This document shows positions 46,179-54,648 of a stretch of 64,000 nt of DNA, piece by piece; the first letter of the stretch is position 1; each line of letters begins with the position of its first letter. Both the position numbers and the translations under genes were made by a program. The notes under the pieces are model-generated. The model was not told the origin of the DNA and did not search any database. It saw only the letters and a list, made by a program, of their open reading frames with translations. The DNA lies in NCBI RefSeq assembly GCF_036365825.1, contig NZ_CP142675.1:1992501-2056500 (forward strand), given 5' to 3'. This DNA is from Qipengyuania sp. HL-TH1. Its GTDB lineage: Bacteria > Pseudomonadota > Alphaproteobacteria > Sphingomonadales > Sphingomonadaceae.

Positions 46179-46858
46179 GGCTGCGCCCAGCGCCGCAGCA
46201 GATTGTGATAGACGTGGATCAGCCGGTTGATCTCGGGATCGTCCTGCGGGCGGTCGGGCGTCAGCGCGCGGATCGACTGGTCGAGATCATACAGCAGCGC
46301 GCGCGCCGGCGTATCGGCCACCGCGCTCTGGATCCAGGTGATCGCGCAGATCCGCTGTCCGCGGGTTACCGGCGCAACCTGGTGCAGGCTCGACGAAGGG
46401 TAAACGACCATATCGCCCGCAGCCAGCTTGACCGCCTGCGCGCCGAACTGCTCCTCGACGATCAGTTCGCCGCCGTCGTAACTGCCGGGATCGGACAGGA
46501 ACAGCGTCGCCGAAAGATCGCTGCGAATGGTCAGATCGGCTTCGGGCAGCCGCATCAGCGCGGCATCCGAATGCGTGCCGTAATGCCCGCCGTCCTGGTA
46601 GAGATTGAACACCGGCGGCCAGATCTTCTCAGCCAGCGAGGCTGAGACGAATCCCGGGTGCCGGCCCAGTTCGCGCAGGATCGCGGTGCCAAGTTCCTGT
46701 GTCAGGGCATCCTGCCACGGCAATTGCAGGTTCTGCTTGACCGCGATCGACCGCGTGCCCGCCGTACTGCCCCCGTCCTGCCAGTGGGCATCGGCCAGCC
46801 GGTCGCGGAAGCGGCGCACCGTTTCATCGTCCAACAGGTTTTCGATGATCGTCAGCAT
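46175..46858 (-). CDS. piuC: PKHD-type Fe(II)/2-oxoglutarate dioxygenase (PiuC/YbiX family)
   Basis: This 227-residue dioxygenase has the iron ligands H96 and D98 in YGTHSDAAL and H159 in SSSLHQVAPV. Arg169 of TRGQR is the likely 2-oxoglutarate anchor. PiuC/YbiX genes regularly accompany siderophore receptors, but the hydroxylated substrate is not established. The gene follows the receptor by 60 bp and overlaps the next gene. Confidence 0.9.
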   Translation of the reverse strand: MLTIIENLLDDETVRRFRDRLADAHWQDGGSTAGTRSIAVKQNLQLPWQDALTQELGTAILRELGRHPGFVSASLAEKIWPPVFNLYQDGGHYGTHSDAALMRLPEADLTIRSDLSATLFLSDPGSYDGGELIVEEQFGAQAVKLAAGDMVVYPSSSLHQVAPVTRGQRICAITWIQSAVADTPARALLYDLDQSIRALTPDRPQDDPEINRLIHVYHNLLRRWAQP

Positions 46859-46918
46859 GGCAGGGGTTCTTGTCGTGGAAAATGGAAGGGCGCGAGCTGA
46901 AGCCCGCGCCCTGCCGTA

Positions 46919-49288
46919 TCAGAACTTCCCGGTGAGCGTGAGCGTCGCCCGGCGTTCGTCACCCTTGTAGAGGAAGTGACCCGAACGATAGCCGGCGAGG
47001 TAGTAATCCTCGTCGGTGACATTGGTCACGTTCACCCGCGCGCCGAAATTCTGGTTGAAGTCGAAGCTGACGAAAGCATCGAAGGTCCAGTAGTCGGGGA
47101 CGCGATAGGTGTAGATCCCCAGCGTGTCGTTGAAGCTTGCCGCATCGTCGGGCTGGCCGGTGTAGAGCGCGCCCTTGTAGGTCGCGGTCCCGCCGAAGGC
47201 GAGCGCCTCGGTCGCCTGGTAGCGGAGCTGGCCGCTGAACTGCGTGTTGGCGAAATTGCTCAGACGGCGACCGATCTTTTCGGGATCGTTCGAATCGGTG
47301 ATTTCCGATTCCATCACGGTCAGTGCCGCCTGTGCGAGCAGCTTGGGCGTGATATTGCCCACCAGGCCGAATTCGACACCGCGGACGCGGTTCTCGCCGG
47401 TGTTGAGCGAACCGCCGGCGCTGTAGTCGTCGCCTGCGGATTCGAACACGTCGCCCTTGGTGATCTGGAACGCCGCTGCGGTCAGCATGAAGCGGTCGTC
47501 GAACAGATCGGCCTTGACGCCCAGTTCGAAGCTTTCGCTGCTTTCGGGGCGGCCATCGCCGATGCCGGTGCCCTCGTCGACGCAGATGCCGCCATAGCCG
47601 CAATTGGCGCCGAGGTCGGATTCGCCGCCGTTGATGTTCTTGGCCGAACCGTAGTTGAAGTAGACATAGACCTCTTCCATCGGCTTGACGCCGACGCCGG
47701 CGTGGCCGTTCCACAGCGTATCGCTGTAGGTAAAGGGCGTCACGGTGCCGCGGCTGTCGACCACATTGCTGTAGCTGAAGGCGTCCATGCGGATACCGCC
47801 ATGGACCGACAGCCAGTCAGTGAAGTCGATCGTGTCCATCGCGTAAACCGACAGCGTTTCGACCTGCCAGTCACTGTCGACATCGCTGCGGGCGATGTCG
47901 CGCTGCAGCAGATTGTGGATTTCACTCTCGGCGAACAGCACATTGCGGTTTTCGTCGGTGATGCAATAGCTTGGGTTGAGGCTACCACCACGACCGGCAG
48001 TGACGCAATTGGTCGCGCCATTCTCGGTCAGATCGTAGGTGCCGTTGGCGACCTGCAGGTTCGAATATTCGGTACCGACAATCAGATTATGCACCAGGCT
48101 GCCGGTCGCGAATTCGCCGATCACATTGAACTGGTTGACGAAATACTCGACTTCCTGATTGCCCTGGTGGGTGCTCAGCGTGACCGGGGCGAAGGTATCG
48201 GTGTCCGGATCGTAGGAGCCGCCGCGCAGCCCGGTGAGAACGTAACCGTTGCTGGTTTCGCCATAGCGGGTCGAGTTGACGATCTGGAAGCCGTCGAACG
48301 GCGTGATGTAGATCCGCCCGGTGACGGTATCGACGTCCGATTCGAGGAAATCGCCGGTCTGGGTGTAATTGGGCACATCATCCCACGGCTGGTATACCGT
48401 TGCATCGCTCGGACCGGTCCCCGTCGGGCCCGGAACATAGCCGCCCAGATCGGGCGTGTCGTTCGCGGTCAGGTGGTAATAATCGAGCACCAGTTCGAAG
48501 GTGTCGCTCGGCTTGAACGCCGCCGACACGGCTGCACCGTAGCGCTCGCGGTCGGAGAAGTTGCGGTTGGGCACTTCCTCATATCCGTAGAGCAGGTTGG
48601 CGCGCACCGCGATGGTGTCGGTCAGCGGCACATTGGCGTCGAGCGTGACGCGGTAATAGTCGTCGGTGCCGATGCCGGCATCGACGCGCGTGAACTGGTA
48701 ATCGGTGCTGGCCTTCTTGGTGATCGAATTGACCGCGCCGCCGGTCGAACCGCGACCCGCGAAGCTCGAGCTCGGCCCCTTGGTGATCTCGATCTGGTCG
48801 ACCGCGAAGGTTTCGCGCGTGGTCATGCCCGGATCGCGCAGACCGTCGACGAAGACATCGCTGCGCGCTTCATGGCCGCGGATGATGTAGCGGTCGCCGA
48901 AGGCGTTGCCGTTCTCGCCCGTGCCCACGGTCACGCCGGGGACATTGTCGAGCACGTCGCGCAGATCGGTCGCACCCTGTTCCTCGAGCTGCTGCTCGGT
49001 CAGCACCTGGATCGTCTGCGGGGTTTCCGACAATGGCTTCACGCGGCGCAGATCGCCCGAAGTGCGCGCCTTGTAGGGCACGCCCGGCTGCGCGTTCGGA
49101 TTGACGTCGGCGGTGGCGTCTTCGATCTGCAGCGTGTCGAGGACGACTTCGTCTTCGTCATTGGCATCCTGTGCCTTGGCGTTGCCGGCGATCAGCGCTG
49201 CCGACAGGCCGATGGCCGCCACTGCAGTGCTCCGTCCGGCACCGCGCAGGCTGATCGGGCGGATCACGCCCTGGTTACGATCCCTCAT
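46919..49288 (-). CDS. TonB-dependent siderophore receptor
   Basis: This 789-residue outer-membrane receptor of the catecholate/hydroxamate (Fiu/FhuE-like) class has a signal peptide, a TonB-box region near DEVVLDTLQI, and a plug with LSETPQTIQVLTEQQLEEQG, DNVPGVTVGTGENGN and QIEITKGPSSSFAGRGSTGG. The barrel ends LTLTGKF with a terminal Phe. AGAAAGG precedes the ATG. It starts 19 bp after tonB, which indicates one operon with its energiser. The ligand cannot be named. Confidence 0.93.
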   Translation of the reverse strand: MRDRNQGVIRPISLRGAGRSTAVAAIGLSAALIAGNAKAQDANDEDEVVLDTLQIEDATADVNPNAQPGVPYKARTSGDLRRVKPLSETPQTIQVLTEQQLEEQGATDLRDVLDNVPGVTVGTGENGNAFGDRYIIRGHEARSDVFVDGLRDPGMTTRETFAVDQIEITKGPSSSFAGRGSTGGAVNSITKKASTDYQFTRVDAGIGTDDYYRVTLDANVPLTDTIAVRANLLYGYEEVPNRNFSDRERYGAAVSAAFKPSDTFELVLDYYHLTANDTPDLGGYVPGPTGTGPSDATVYQPWDDVPNYTQTGDFLESDVDTVTGRIYITPFDGFQIVNSTRYGETSNGYVLTGLRGGSYDPDTDTFAPVTLSTHQGNQEVEYFVNQFNVIGEFATGSLVHNLIVGTEYSNLQVANGTYDLTENGATNCVTAGRGGSLNPSYCITDENRNVLFAESEIHNLLQRDIARSDVDSDWQVETLSVYAMDTIDFTDWLSVHGGIRMDAFSYSNVVDSRGTVTPFTYSDTLWNGHAGVGVKPMEEVYVYFNYGSAKNINGGESDLGANCGYGGICVDEGTGIGDGRPESSESFELGVKADLFDDRFMLTAAAFQITKGDVFESAGDDYSAGGSLNTGENRVRGVEFGLVGNITPKLLAQAALTVMESEITDSNDPEKIGRRLSNFANTQFSGQLRYQATEALAFGGTATYKGALYTGQPDDAASFNDTLGIYTYRVPDYWTFDAFVSFDFNQNFGARVNVTNVTDEDYYLAGYRSGHFLYKGDERRATLTLTGKF

Positions 49289-49307
49289 GGAAAAACCTTT
49301 CTAATCA

Positions 49308-50057
49308 TCATCTTGTGCGTAGGGAATAGTCGATAGGAAGCGAGATCGTGACGCTGTCTTTGGTCATCGATCGCGGAAATTTGGGCAGCGGCGCAACGCG
49401 CTGCATCAAGTCGAGCGTGGCCTGGTCGAGCAGGTCGTGCCCGCTGGACGTGCGGATCGAGCTGGCGCTGATCCGGCCATCGGCAAGCACGGTGAAGCGC
49501 ACCGTCACCACGCCCTGCTGGCGCGCCTTCTTGGCCTCGCTCGGATAGCGTTTCTTGCGATTGAGATGCGCGCTCAGCAGCGCATAGTAATCGGCCTCTT
49601 CGCGCTTGGCCTTCGGATCATCGCCTGCGGTGGCAGCGGTTCCGGTGCCGCTGCCTTCGGGAGCGACCGCCAGCGCATTGCGCGCGGGCCGGGCGGAAGT
49701 GGTCGGCTGCGGCGCGGGCGCGACACTGCGGCGCGAGGGCAAGGGCGGGGGCGGCGGCGGCGTCGCAACGAATTCGCGCGGCAGCGGCGCCCGGACTTGC
49801 GGTGCCTCGATCCGCGGCTGGAAGGTCTGCGGCGGGACATAGTCCGGCTGGAGCGCATCGACCGGCTGCTCGTTCAGCGCAGCGGGCGCCGGGGCGGCCT
49901 GCGGGGGCAGTTCAAGCAGGACGACCGGGTCTTCGACGATGGGCTTGGGCGGCGCAGTGCCGATCAGGAGCAGGCCCGCGACCACGGCTGCGTGGCCGGC
50001 GAAGGCAATGCCGCCCCCCAGCATCCAATTGGTGCGTCCTGCCCCTGCCAGCATCAT
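49308..50057 (-). CDS. tonB: Energy transducer TonB
   Basis: This 249-residue protein has one N-terminal membrane helix (about 14-36), a proline-rich periplasmic spacer (about 45-110) and a C-terminal TonB domain with KRYPSEAKKARQQGVVTVRF and GRISASSIRTSSGHDLLDQA. It couples proton motive force to the receptor encoded just downstream. The ATG overlaps the exbD stop. Confidence 0.93.
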   Translation of the reverse strand: MMLAGAGRTNWMLGGGIAFAGHAAVVAGLLLIGTAPPKPIVEDPVVLLELPPQAAPAPAALNEQPVDALQPDYVPPQTFQPRIEAPQVRAPLPREFVATPPPPPPLPSRRSVAPAPQPTTSARPARNALAVAPEGSGTGTAATAGDDPKAKREEADYYALLSAHLNRKKRYPSEAKKARQQGVVTVRFTVLADGRISASSIRTSSGHDLLDQATLDLMQRVAPLPKFPRSMTKDSVTISLPIDYSLRTR

Positions 50058-50482
50058 GGCGCCGCAGCCCCGGTCTCGGCACCAACCAGCGCCACATGGA
50101 CATAGCCCGCGGCGCGCAGCGCGTTCATCGCCTGCATGATTTCGTCATAAGTGATTGCCTTGTCGGCGCGCAGGAAAACCCGCTCTTCGCGGTCGCCCGC
50201 AGTCGCTTCGGTGATCGCTGCACCCAGCGCCGCCAGCCGCACCTCGTCTTCATTGACGAGGATCGACCCGTCGGCCTGCAGCGACAGATAGACCGGCGCT
50301 TCGGGCTTGGGTGCGGATTGCGCGTTGGACACCGGCAGATCGACCTTCACATCGACCGTCGCCAGCGGCGCGGCGACCATGAAGATGATCAGCAGCACCA
50401 GCATCACGTCGATAAACGGCGTGACATTGATCTCATGCGCGACCGCCAGGTCTTCGCTGTCCGAGGCGAGCCTGAGCGCCAT
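50054..50482 (-). CDS. exbD: Biopolymer transport protein ExbD
   Basis: This 142-residue protein has one membrane helix carrying the conserved proton-site aspartate in NVTPFIDVMLVLLIIFMVAA, then a periplasmic domain with FLRADKAITYDEIMQAMNAL. It forms the proton channel with ExbB. ATG 50482 lies 1 bp after the exbB stop; the upstream open frame is inside exbB. Confidence 0.95.
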   Translation of the reverse strand: MALRLASDSEDLAVAHEINVTPFIDVMLVLLIIFMVAAPLATVDVKVDLPVSNAQSAPKPEAPVYLSLQADGSILVNEDEVRLAALGAAITEATAGDREERVFLRADKAITYDEIMQAMNALRAAGYVHVALVGAETGAAAP

Positions 50483-50483
50483 C

Positions 50484-51254
50484 TCAGACCTTGCCCTCCG
50501 GCAGCGTGCCCCGGCTGAGGTCGCGCGAGACCACGCGCAGCAGTGCGGCCGCACTATCGGCCACAACGGCGCGGTGCGCCGCGATGGCGCGTGCGAAATG
50601 GTTGTAGATCACCACCGCCGGAATGGCGGCGACGAGCCCGAGCGCGGTGGCCAGCAGCGCTTCGGCAATGCCGGGCGCGACCACTGCGAGATTGGTGGTC
50701 TGCTGTTCGGCAATACCGATGAAGCTGTTCATGATGCCCCAGACGGTGCCGAACAGGCCGACAAAGGGCGCGGTCGCCCCGATCGTGCCGAGAATGGTGA
50801 CGCCCTGCGTCATCTTGCGCGCGACCTTCGCCTCGTGCCGGTCGAGCCGCGAGACGAGCCGTTCCTTCAAGCCTTCGCGATCGTCGAGCGAGCCCGCCGA
50901 TTGCGCGATCTCTTCGCGCGCCTGGATGACGATCGGATGATCGGCAAAGGCGGGGTCGAGCTGTGCCAGCGATTGCGTGGCGGCGAGCTTGTCGCGGAAC
51001 TGCTCCGCACTTTCGCGCTGCCGCGCGAGTTCGAGATGCTTGGCAACCAGCACGGTCCAGGTGACCAGCGAGGCCAGCACCAGCCCGATCATCACCAGCT
51101 TCACCACCCAGTCGGCCTGTACGAACATGCCCCAGACGCTGAGGTCGGTTGGCAGGCTGGGCGCGGCCGCGCTTGTCCCGCCGACCTGCGCATGCGCGCC
51201 GACGGGAAACGCCGTCAAAGCCAGGACGGCAGCAAAAAATCGATGTCGAGACAC
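50484..51254 (-). CDS. exbB: TonB-system protein ExbB
   Basis: This 256-residue protein has a cleavable-looking leader (to AHAQVG), three membrane helices and the MotA/ExbB core GTIGATAPFVGLFGTVWGIM and LGLVAAIPAVVIYNHFARAI. It is the scaffold of the ExbB-ExbD motor and heads the operon exbB-exbD-tonB-receptor-piuC-FRD-PepSY. A Fur-type palindrome lies about 60 bp upstream. Confidence 0.95.
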   Translation of the reverse strand: MSRHRFFAAVLALTAFPVGAHAQVGGTSAAAPSLPTDLSVWGMFVQADWVVKLVMIGLVLASLVTWTVLVAKHLELARQRESAEQFRDKLAATQSLAQLDPAFADHPIVIQAREEIAQSAGSLDDREGLKERLVSRLDRHEAKVARKMTQGVTILGTIGATAPFVGLFGTVWGIMNSFIGIAEQQTTNLAVVAPGIAEALLATALGLVAAIPAVVIYNHFARAIAAHRAVVADSAAALLRVVSRDLSRGTLPEGKV

Positions 51255-51312
51255 TTGTATGGGGGCCCTCGTGATTCGTTCGAAGGTCCGCCTAGTGCGA
51301 TGAGAATACTAT

Positions 51313-51333
51313 TGCAAGTCATTCGCATTTGCA
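51313..51333. promoter_or_regulatory. Fur-box-like palindrome before exbB
   Basis: TGCAAGTCATTCGCATTTGC plus a final A is a 21-bp near-palindrome with TGCAA and TTGCA arms and an internal ATTCGCAT, close to the Fur boxes of sphingomonads as I know them. It lies 58 bp upstream of the exbB start, in an otherwise unremarkable 230-bp stretch. Iron repression of the operon is the expected result. Confidence 0.65.
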
Positions 51334-51484
51334 GGCCGTCGGCCCGGATTTGCGGGTGGTATTGTTGCAACGATCGCGCGTTGAAGGTCAGCGCGAGCTG
51401 CACCCCTGCCCGCAATGATCGGCGCCACGCGCAGCCCCCAGGCGCTTCGGAAAATGTGGCGGCCGCGTCGTGGGAATGGTCCGG

Positions 51485-51823
51485 TCAGGTGAGGCGCGCG
51501 AAATTGGCGACGCCCGGGGCCGGGCTGCGGGTCGGCCGCGTGGGGGCCAGGTCCACCCCGGCCAGGCCGCCGAGCGCCGCCGAAACCGCCGCGACCCGCT
51601 CTTCGTCGATGCGGTAGAAGACCAGCTTGGCATCTTTGCGTGTTGTCACCAGCCCGGCATTGCGCAGGACGGCGAGCTGCTGCGACAGCGTCGGCTGGCC
51701 GATGTCCGCCGCCTCGTCGATCTCGCCCACATTGCGTTCGGTCCCGGCGAGCGTCTGCAGGATGCGCAGGCGCACCGGATGCGCGACCGCCTTGAGTGCG
51801 TCGACCAGTTCGTCCCCGGTCAT
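51485..51823 (-). CDS. ArsR-family regulator, cysteine-free
   Basis: This 112-residue winged-helix regulator has ALKAVAHPVRLRILQTLAGT, the recognition helix IGQPTLSQQLAVLRNAGLV and the wing TRKDAKLVFYRID. Its placement next to persulfide genes suggests a BigR/SqrR role, yet the protein contains no cysteine, so the usual persulfide disulfide switch is absent. A palindrome over the persulfide dioxygenase promoter is its likely operator. It overlaps the peroxiredoxin gene by 4 bp (ATGA). Confidence 0.85.
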   Translation of the reverse strand: MTGDELVDALKAVAHPVRLRILQTLAGTERNVGEIDEAADIGQPTLSQQLAVLRNAGLVTTRKDAKLVFYRIDEERVAAVSAALGGLAGVDLAPTRPTRSPAPGVANFARLT

Positions 51824-52491
51824 GCGCGCTTGCCCCGGCCCACTTCCTGCAGGAACCAGTCGGTGTGATCTTTCGCCGCGAAGACATCGTCGAGCTTGGC
51901 GCTCGGCTGGCGCAGCAGCTTCTCTCCCGGCTCCCAATTGGCCGGGGCGAGCACCGGATCCTTGTCGACCGCCTGCAGCGCATCGAGCGTACGCAGCATT
52001 TCGGATGTCGAGCGTCCGACATTGGCGGGATAACAGGTCATCGCGCGGATCACGCCGTGCGGATCGATGAAGAAGGTCGTGCGGACCGTGGCGCTGTCAT
52101 TGTCGCCCGGCGCGACCATGCCATAGGCGCGCCCGATGACGAGCGTGGGATCCTCGATGATCGGGAAGCGTACTTCGACATCGAAGCGGTCGCGGATCAT
52201 CCGCAGCCAGGCGAAATGCGAGAACAGGCTGTCGACCGACAGCGCCATGAGGTCGCATTCGCGCTGCGCGAACTGGTCGGCGGCCTTTGCCAGCGCCACG
52301 AACTCGGTCGTGCAGACCGGGGTGAAGTCGGCCGGGTGCGAGAACAGGACCAGCCAGCGCCCGCGACAATCCGACAGCCGCATGTCGCCTGTGGTACTCC
52401 GGGCGGAAAAATCGGGTGCGATATCGCCGATCCGGAGGCCGGCACCGGGGGCGATATGCTCGCCGCTGTCTTTCGAGGCATCGTGGGTCAT
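51820..52491 (-). CDS. Peroxiredoxin, Prx6/1-Cys type
   Basis: This 223-residue thiol peroxidase has peroxidatic Cys60 in FSHPADFTPVCTTEF and the long Prx6-like C-terminal arm. It would reduce hydrogen or organic peroxides, and possibly persulfides. The ATG at 52491 lies in the divergent region; an earlier in-frame ATG at 52530 would cross the operator. It is cotranscribed with the ArsR gene and paralogous to the peroxiredoxin at 60693. Confidence 0.9.
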   Translation of the reverse strand: MTHDASKDSGEHIAPGAGLRIGDIAPDFSARSTTGDMRLSDCRGRWLVLFSHPADFTPVCTTEFVALAKAADQFAQRECDLMALSVDSLFSHFAWLRMIRDRFDVEVRFPIIEDPTLVIGRAYGMVAPGDNDSATVRTTFFIDPHGVIRAMTCYPANVGRSTSEMLRTLDALQAVDKDPVLAPANWEPGEKLLRQPSAKLDDVFAAKDHTDWFLQEVGRGKRA

Positions 52492-52507
52492 GCCGACTGC
52501 ATACCAC

Positions 52508-52535
52508 TTGACATCGGAAACGCAATACATATAAA
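52508..52535 (+). promoter_or_regulatory. Sigma-70-type promoter of the persulfide dioxygenase operon
   Basis: TTGACA (52508-52513) and TATAAA (52530-52535) are 16 bp apart and lie about 30 bp upstream of the dioxygenase start. This is the best-formed promoter in the window and points into the operon. The -10 box is inside the palindrome at 52527-52545. Confidence 0.7.
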
Positions 52536-52545
52536 TAGTTTATGT
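52527..52545. promoter_or_regulatory. AT-rich palindrome, likely ArsR operator
   Basis: ACATATAAATAGTTTATGT is a 19-bp imperfect inverted repeat with ACATA/TATGT arms in the divergent region between peroxiredoxin and persulfide dioxygenase. AT-rich palindromes over the -10 box are typical ArsR-family operators. The ArsR gene is the second gene of the leftward unit, so it would control both directions. Confidence 0.6.
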
Positions 52546-52565
52546 AATCGAATGGAGTGAGAATC

Positions 52566-53495
52566 ATGAATAACGATCAATCGCTACAATCGGCCTCCCA
52601 GCAAATTGCCCGCGCCCAGGACAACAAGGGGCTGCGCCCGTCGATCGCCGGGTTCTTCGACGAAGCAACCAATACGGTGTCCTATGTAGTGCACGACCCC
52701 AAGACCAGCGAGGCCGCAATCATCGATTCGGTCCTCGATTTCGAAGCCGCGTCGGGCCGGACCTCGAATGGCTCCGCCGATCGGATTGTCGAATACGTCA
52801 CTTCCAATAATCTGAAAGTGACCTGGCTGATCGAGACCCATGCGCATGCCGACCACATTTCGGCGGCGCCCTATCTGCAGACCAAGCTCGGCGGCAAGCT
52901 CGCCATCGGACGCGAGATCATTCGCGTGCAGGAAGTGTTCGGCAAGCTGTTCAATGCCGGGACCGATTTCGAGCGTGACGGGTCGCAGTTCGACAAGCTG
53001 TTCGACGATGGCGAAACCTTCAGCCTCGGCGAGCTGGAAGGTATCGCGCTTCACGTTCCCGGGCACACGCCCGCGGACATGGCCTTCATCATCGGCGATG
53101 CGGCGTTTGTCGGCGATACGATCTTCATGCCCGACTTCGGAACTGCGCGGGCGGATTTCCCCGGCGGGGACGCGCACCAGCTGTTCCGCTCGATCCGCCG
53201 CCTCCTCTCGCTGCCCGACGACACGCGGCTGTTCCTGTGCCACGACTACAAGGCCCCGGGCCGCGACGAATACGCCTGGGAAACCACGGTCAAGCAGCAG
53301 CGCGAGGAGAACGTCCACGTCAAGGACGGCGTCACCGAGGACGATTTCGTCACCATGCGCACCACCCGCGACAAGGGCTTGGACATGCCCAAGCTGATCA
53401 TGCCGTCGGTGCAGGTGAACATTCGCGGCGGGCGCCTGCCCGAACCCGAGGATAATGGCGTGAGCTACATCAAGATCCCGGTGAACGCGGTATGA
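52566..53495 (+). CDS. Persulfide dioxygenase (Blh/ETHE1-type metallo-beta-lactamase fold)
   Basis: This 309-residue MBL-fold enzyme has metal motif [10 protein letters not shown] (His92, His94, Asp96, His97), His167 in VPGHTPAD, Asp184 in VGDTIF and His226 in LCHDY. It oxidises glutathione persulfide to sulfite. It heads the operon PDO-YeeE-YedE-DUF442-SQR-SulP-HTH. GGAG lies 8 nt before the ATG; a GTG 9 bp upstream is in frame but sits on the ribosome site. Confidence 0.92.
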   Translation: MNNDQSLQSASQQIARAQDNKGLRPSIAGFFDEATNTVSYVVHDPKTSEAAIIDSVLDFEAASGRTSNGSADRIVEYVTSNNLKVTWLIETHAHADHISAAPYLQTKLGGKLAIGREIIRVQEVFGKLFNAGTDFERDGSQFDKLFDDGETFSLGELEGIALHVPGHTPADMAFIIGDAAFVGDTIFMPDFGTARADFPGGDAHQLFRSIRRLLSLPDDTRLFLCHDYKAPGRDEYAWETTVKQQREENVHVKDGVTEDDFVTMRTTRDKGLDMPKLIMPSVQVNIRGGRLPEPEDNGVSYIKIPVNAV

Positions 53496-53791
53496 CGCTC
53501 CCCGGATTTCCCGATGCCGCGCCGCTCGCCGGACTGGCGGGCGGCGCGCTGATCGTGTCGCTCCTCAGCGGCGGGATCGAGGCCCGCTTCGCCAGTCCGC
53601 TGGTACTGGTGGTCGCAGGCTTGCTGGTCGGGATCGGAACCCGCCTCGGCAGTGGCTGCACCAGCGGGCACGGGGTTTGCGGGGTCAGCCGCCTGTCGGG
53701 CCGCTCGATCGTCGCCACCGCGACTTTCATGGCGGCGGGCATTGCCACGGTCGCGGTGATGAACGCGATGGGACTGGAGGTATTGCAATGA
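53492..53791 (+). CDS. YeeE/YedE-family half-transporter, first half
   Basis: This 99-residue membrane protein has about three helices and the cysteine motif [12 protein letters not shown] (Cys56, Cys63). YeeE/YedE proteins import thiosulfate or related sulfur species through conserved cysteines. Here the transporter is split into two genes, as in PmpA/PmpB-type pairs. The ATG overlaps the dioxygenase stop (ATGA). Confidence 0.87.
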   Translation: MTLPGFPDAAPLAGLAGGALIVSLLSGGIEARFASPLVLVVAGLLVGIGTRLGSGCTSGHGVCGVSRLSGRSIVATATFMAAGIATVAVMNAMGLEVLQ

Positions 53792-54210
53792 GCCGGATCA
53801 CTGTCCCGAGCCTGATCTCAGGCACGCTGTTTGGCGCCGGACTGGCGCTGGGCGGGATGACCAATCCAGCGCGTGTGCGCGGATTTCTCGACATCTTCGG
53901 CGCCTGGGACCCGACGCTCGCCTTCGTCATGGGCGGCGCGGTCATCGTCATGGCGATCGCCTGGCGTTTCGTGCCGCGCATGGCAGCGCCGCTGCTCGAC
54001 GAGCATTTCCACCTGCCGACCCGATCCGACCTCACCCCGCGCCTGATCGGCGGGGCGGCGCTGTTCGGTATCGGCTGGGGCGTGGCCGGGCTGTGCCCCG
54101 GACCGGGCATCGCCGCGCTGGTGATCGAACCCGCGTCGGCGGCGATCTTCGTCGTGGCCATGCTTGCGGGCATGGCCCTCGTGCGGCTGTTCGAAGGAGC
54201 GGGCGCATGA
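53788..54210 (+). CDS. YeeE/YedE-family half-transporter, second half
   Basis: This 140-residue membrane protein has about four helices, [20 protein letters not shown] near the start and [14 protein letters not shown] with Cys103. It complements the preceding half-transporter to complete the cysteine-lined pore of the family. Starts and stops overlap by 4 bp on both sides. Confidence 0.87.
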   Translation: MSRITVPSLISGTLFGAGLALGGMTNPARVRGFLDIFGAWDPTLAFVMGGAVIVMAIAWRFVPRMAAPLLDEHFHLPTRSDLTPRLIGGAALFGIGWGVAGLCPGPGIAALVIEPASAAIFVVAMLAGMALVRLFEGAGA

Positions 54211-54620
54211 GAATTACCGAAGTCACCGAGCGGTTCGCAGTCGCCCCGCAAGTGCAGGCCGCCGACATGCGAGACGCTGCCGATGCGGGCTATCGCACCG
54301 TCATCTGCAATCGCCCCGACGGGGAGGAAGATGGCCAGCCCACCGTGGCCGAGCTGCGCGATGCCGCGCACAGCGCAGGCATTGCCTTCCATCATATCCC
54401 GGTTTCGGGCGGCGCCTTTCCCGCGGAGGCGATCGCGGCCTTTGCCAGGGTCCGCCGGGAAGCGGAAGGCAAGGTGCTGGCCTATTGCCGCACCGGCACA
54501 CGCTCGATCACGCTCGATACGCTTGCCAATGTCGAGCAGCTGAGCGCCGATGCGCGCATCGAGCGGGCGCGGCAGGCAGGCTACGACCTGTCCCCCCTGC
54601 GCCCGCGGCTCGGCGTCTAA
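54207..54620 (+). CDS. DUF442 phosphatase-like sulfurtransferase
   Basis: This 137-residue protein has the cysteine loop AYCRTGTRS (Cys94) in a dual-specificity-phosphatase-like fold, with VICNRPDGEEDGQPT near the start. In relatives this domain is fused to the persulfide dioxygenase (Blh) and acts as a sulfur transferase. Here it is a separate gene in the same operon. It overlaps the YedE gene by 4 bp. SQR follows after 28 bp. Confidence 0.87.
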   Translation: MRITEVTERFAVAPQVQAADMRDAADAGYRTVICNRPDGEEDGQPTVAELRDAAHSAGIAFHHIPVSGGAFPAEAIAAFARVRREAEGKVLAYCRTGTRSITLDTLANVEQLSADARIERARQAGYDLSPLRPRLGV

Positions 54621-54648
54621 CCCAAATCATTTCTCGGAGAGGATCGGC

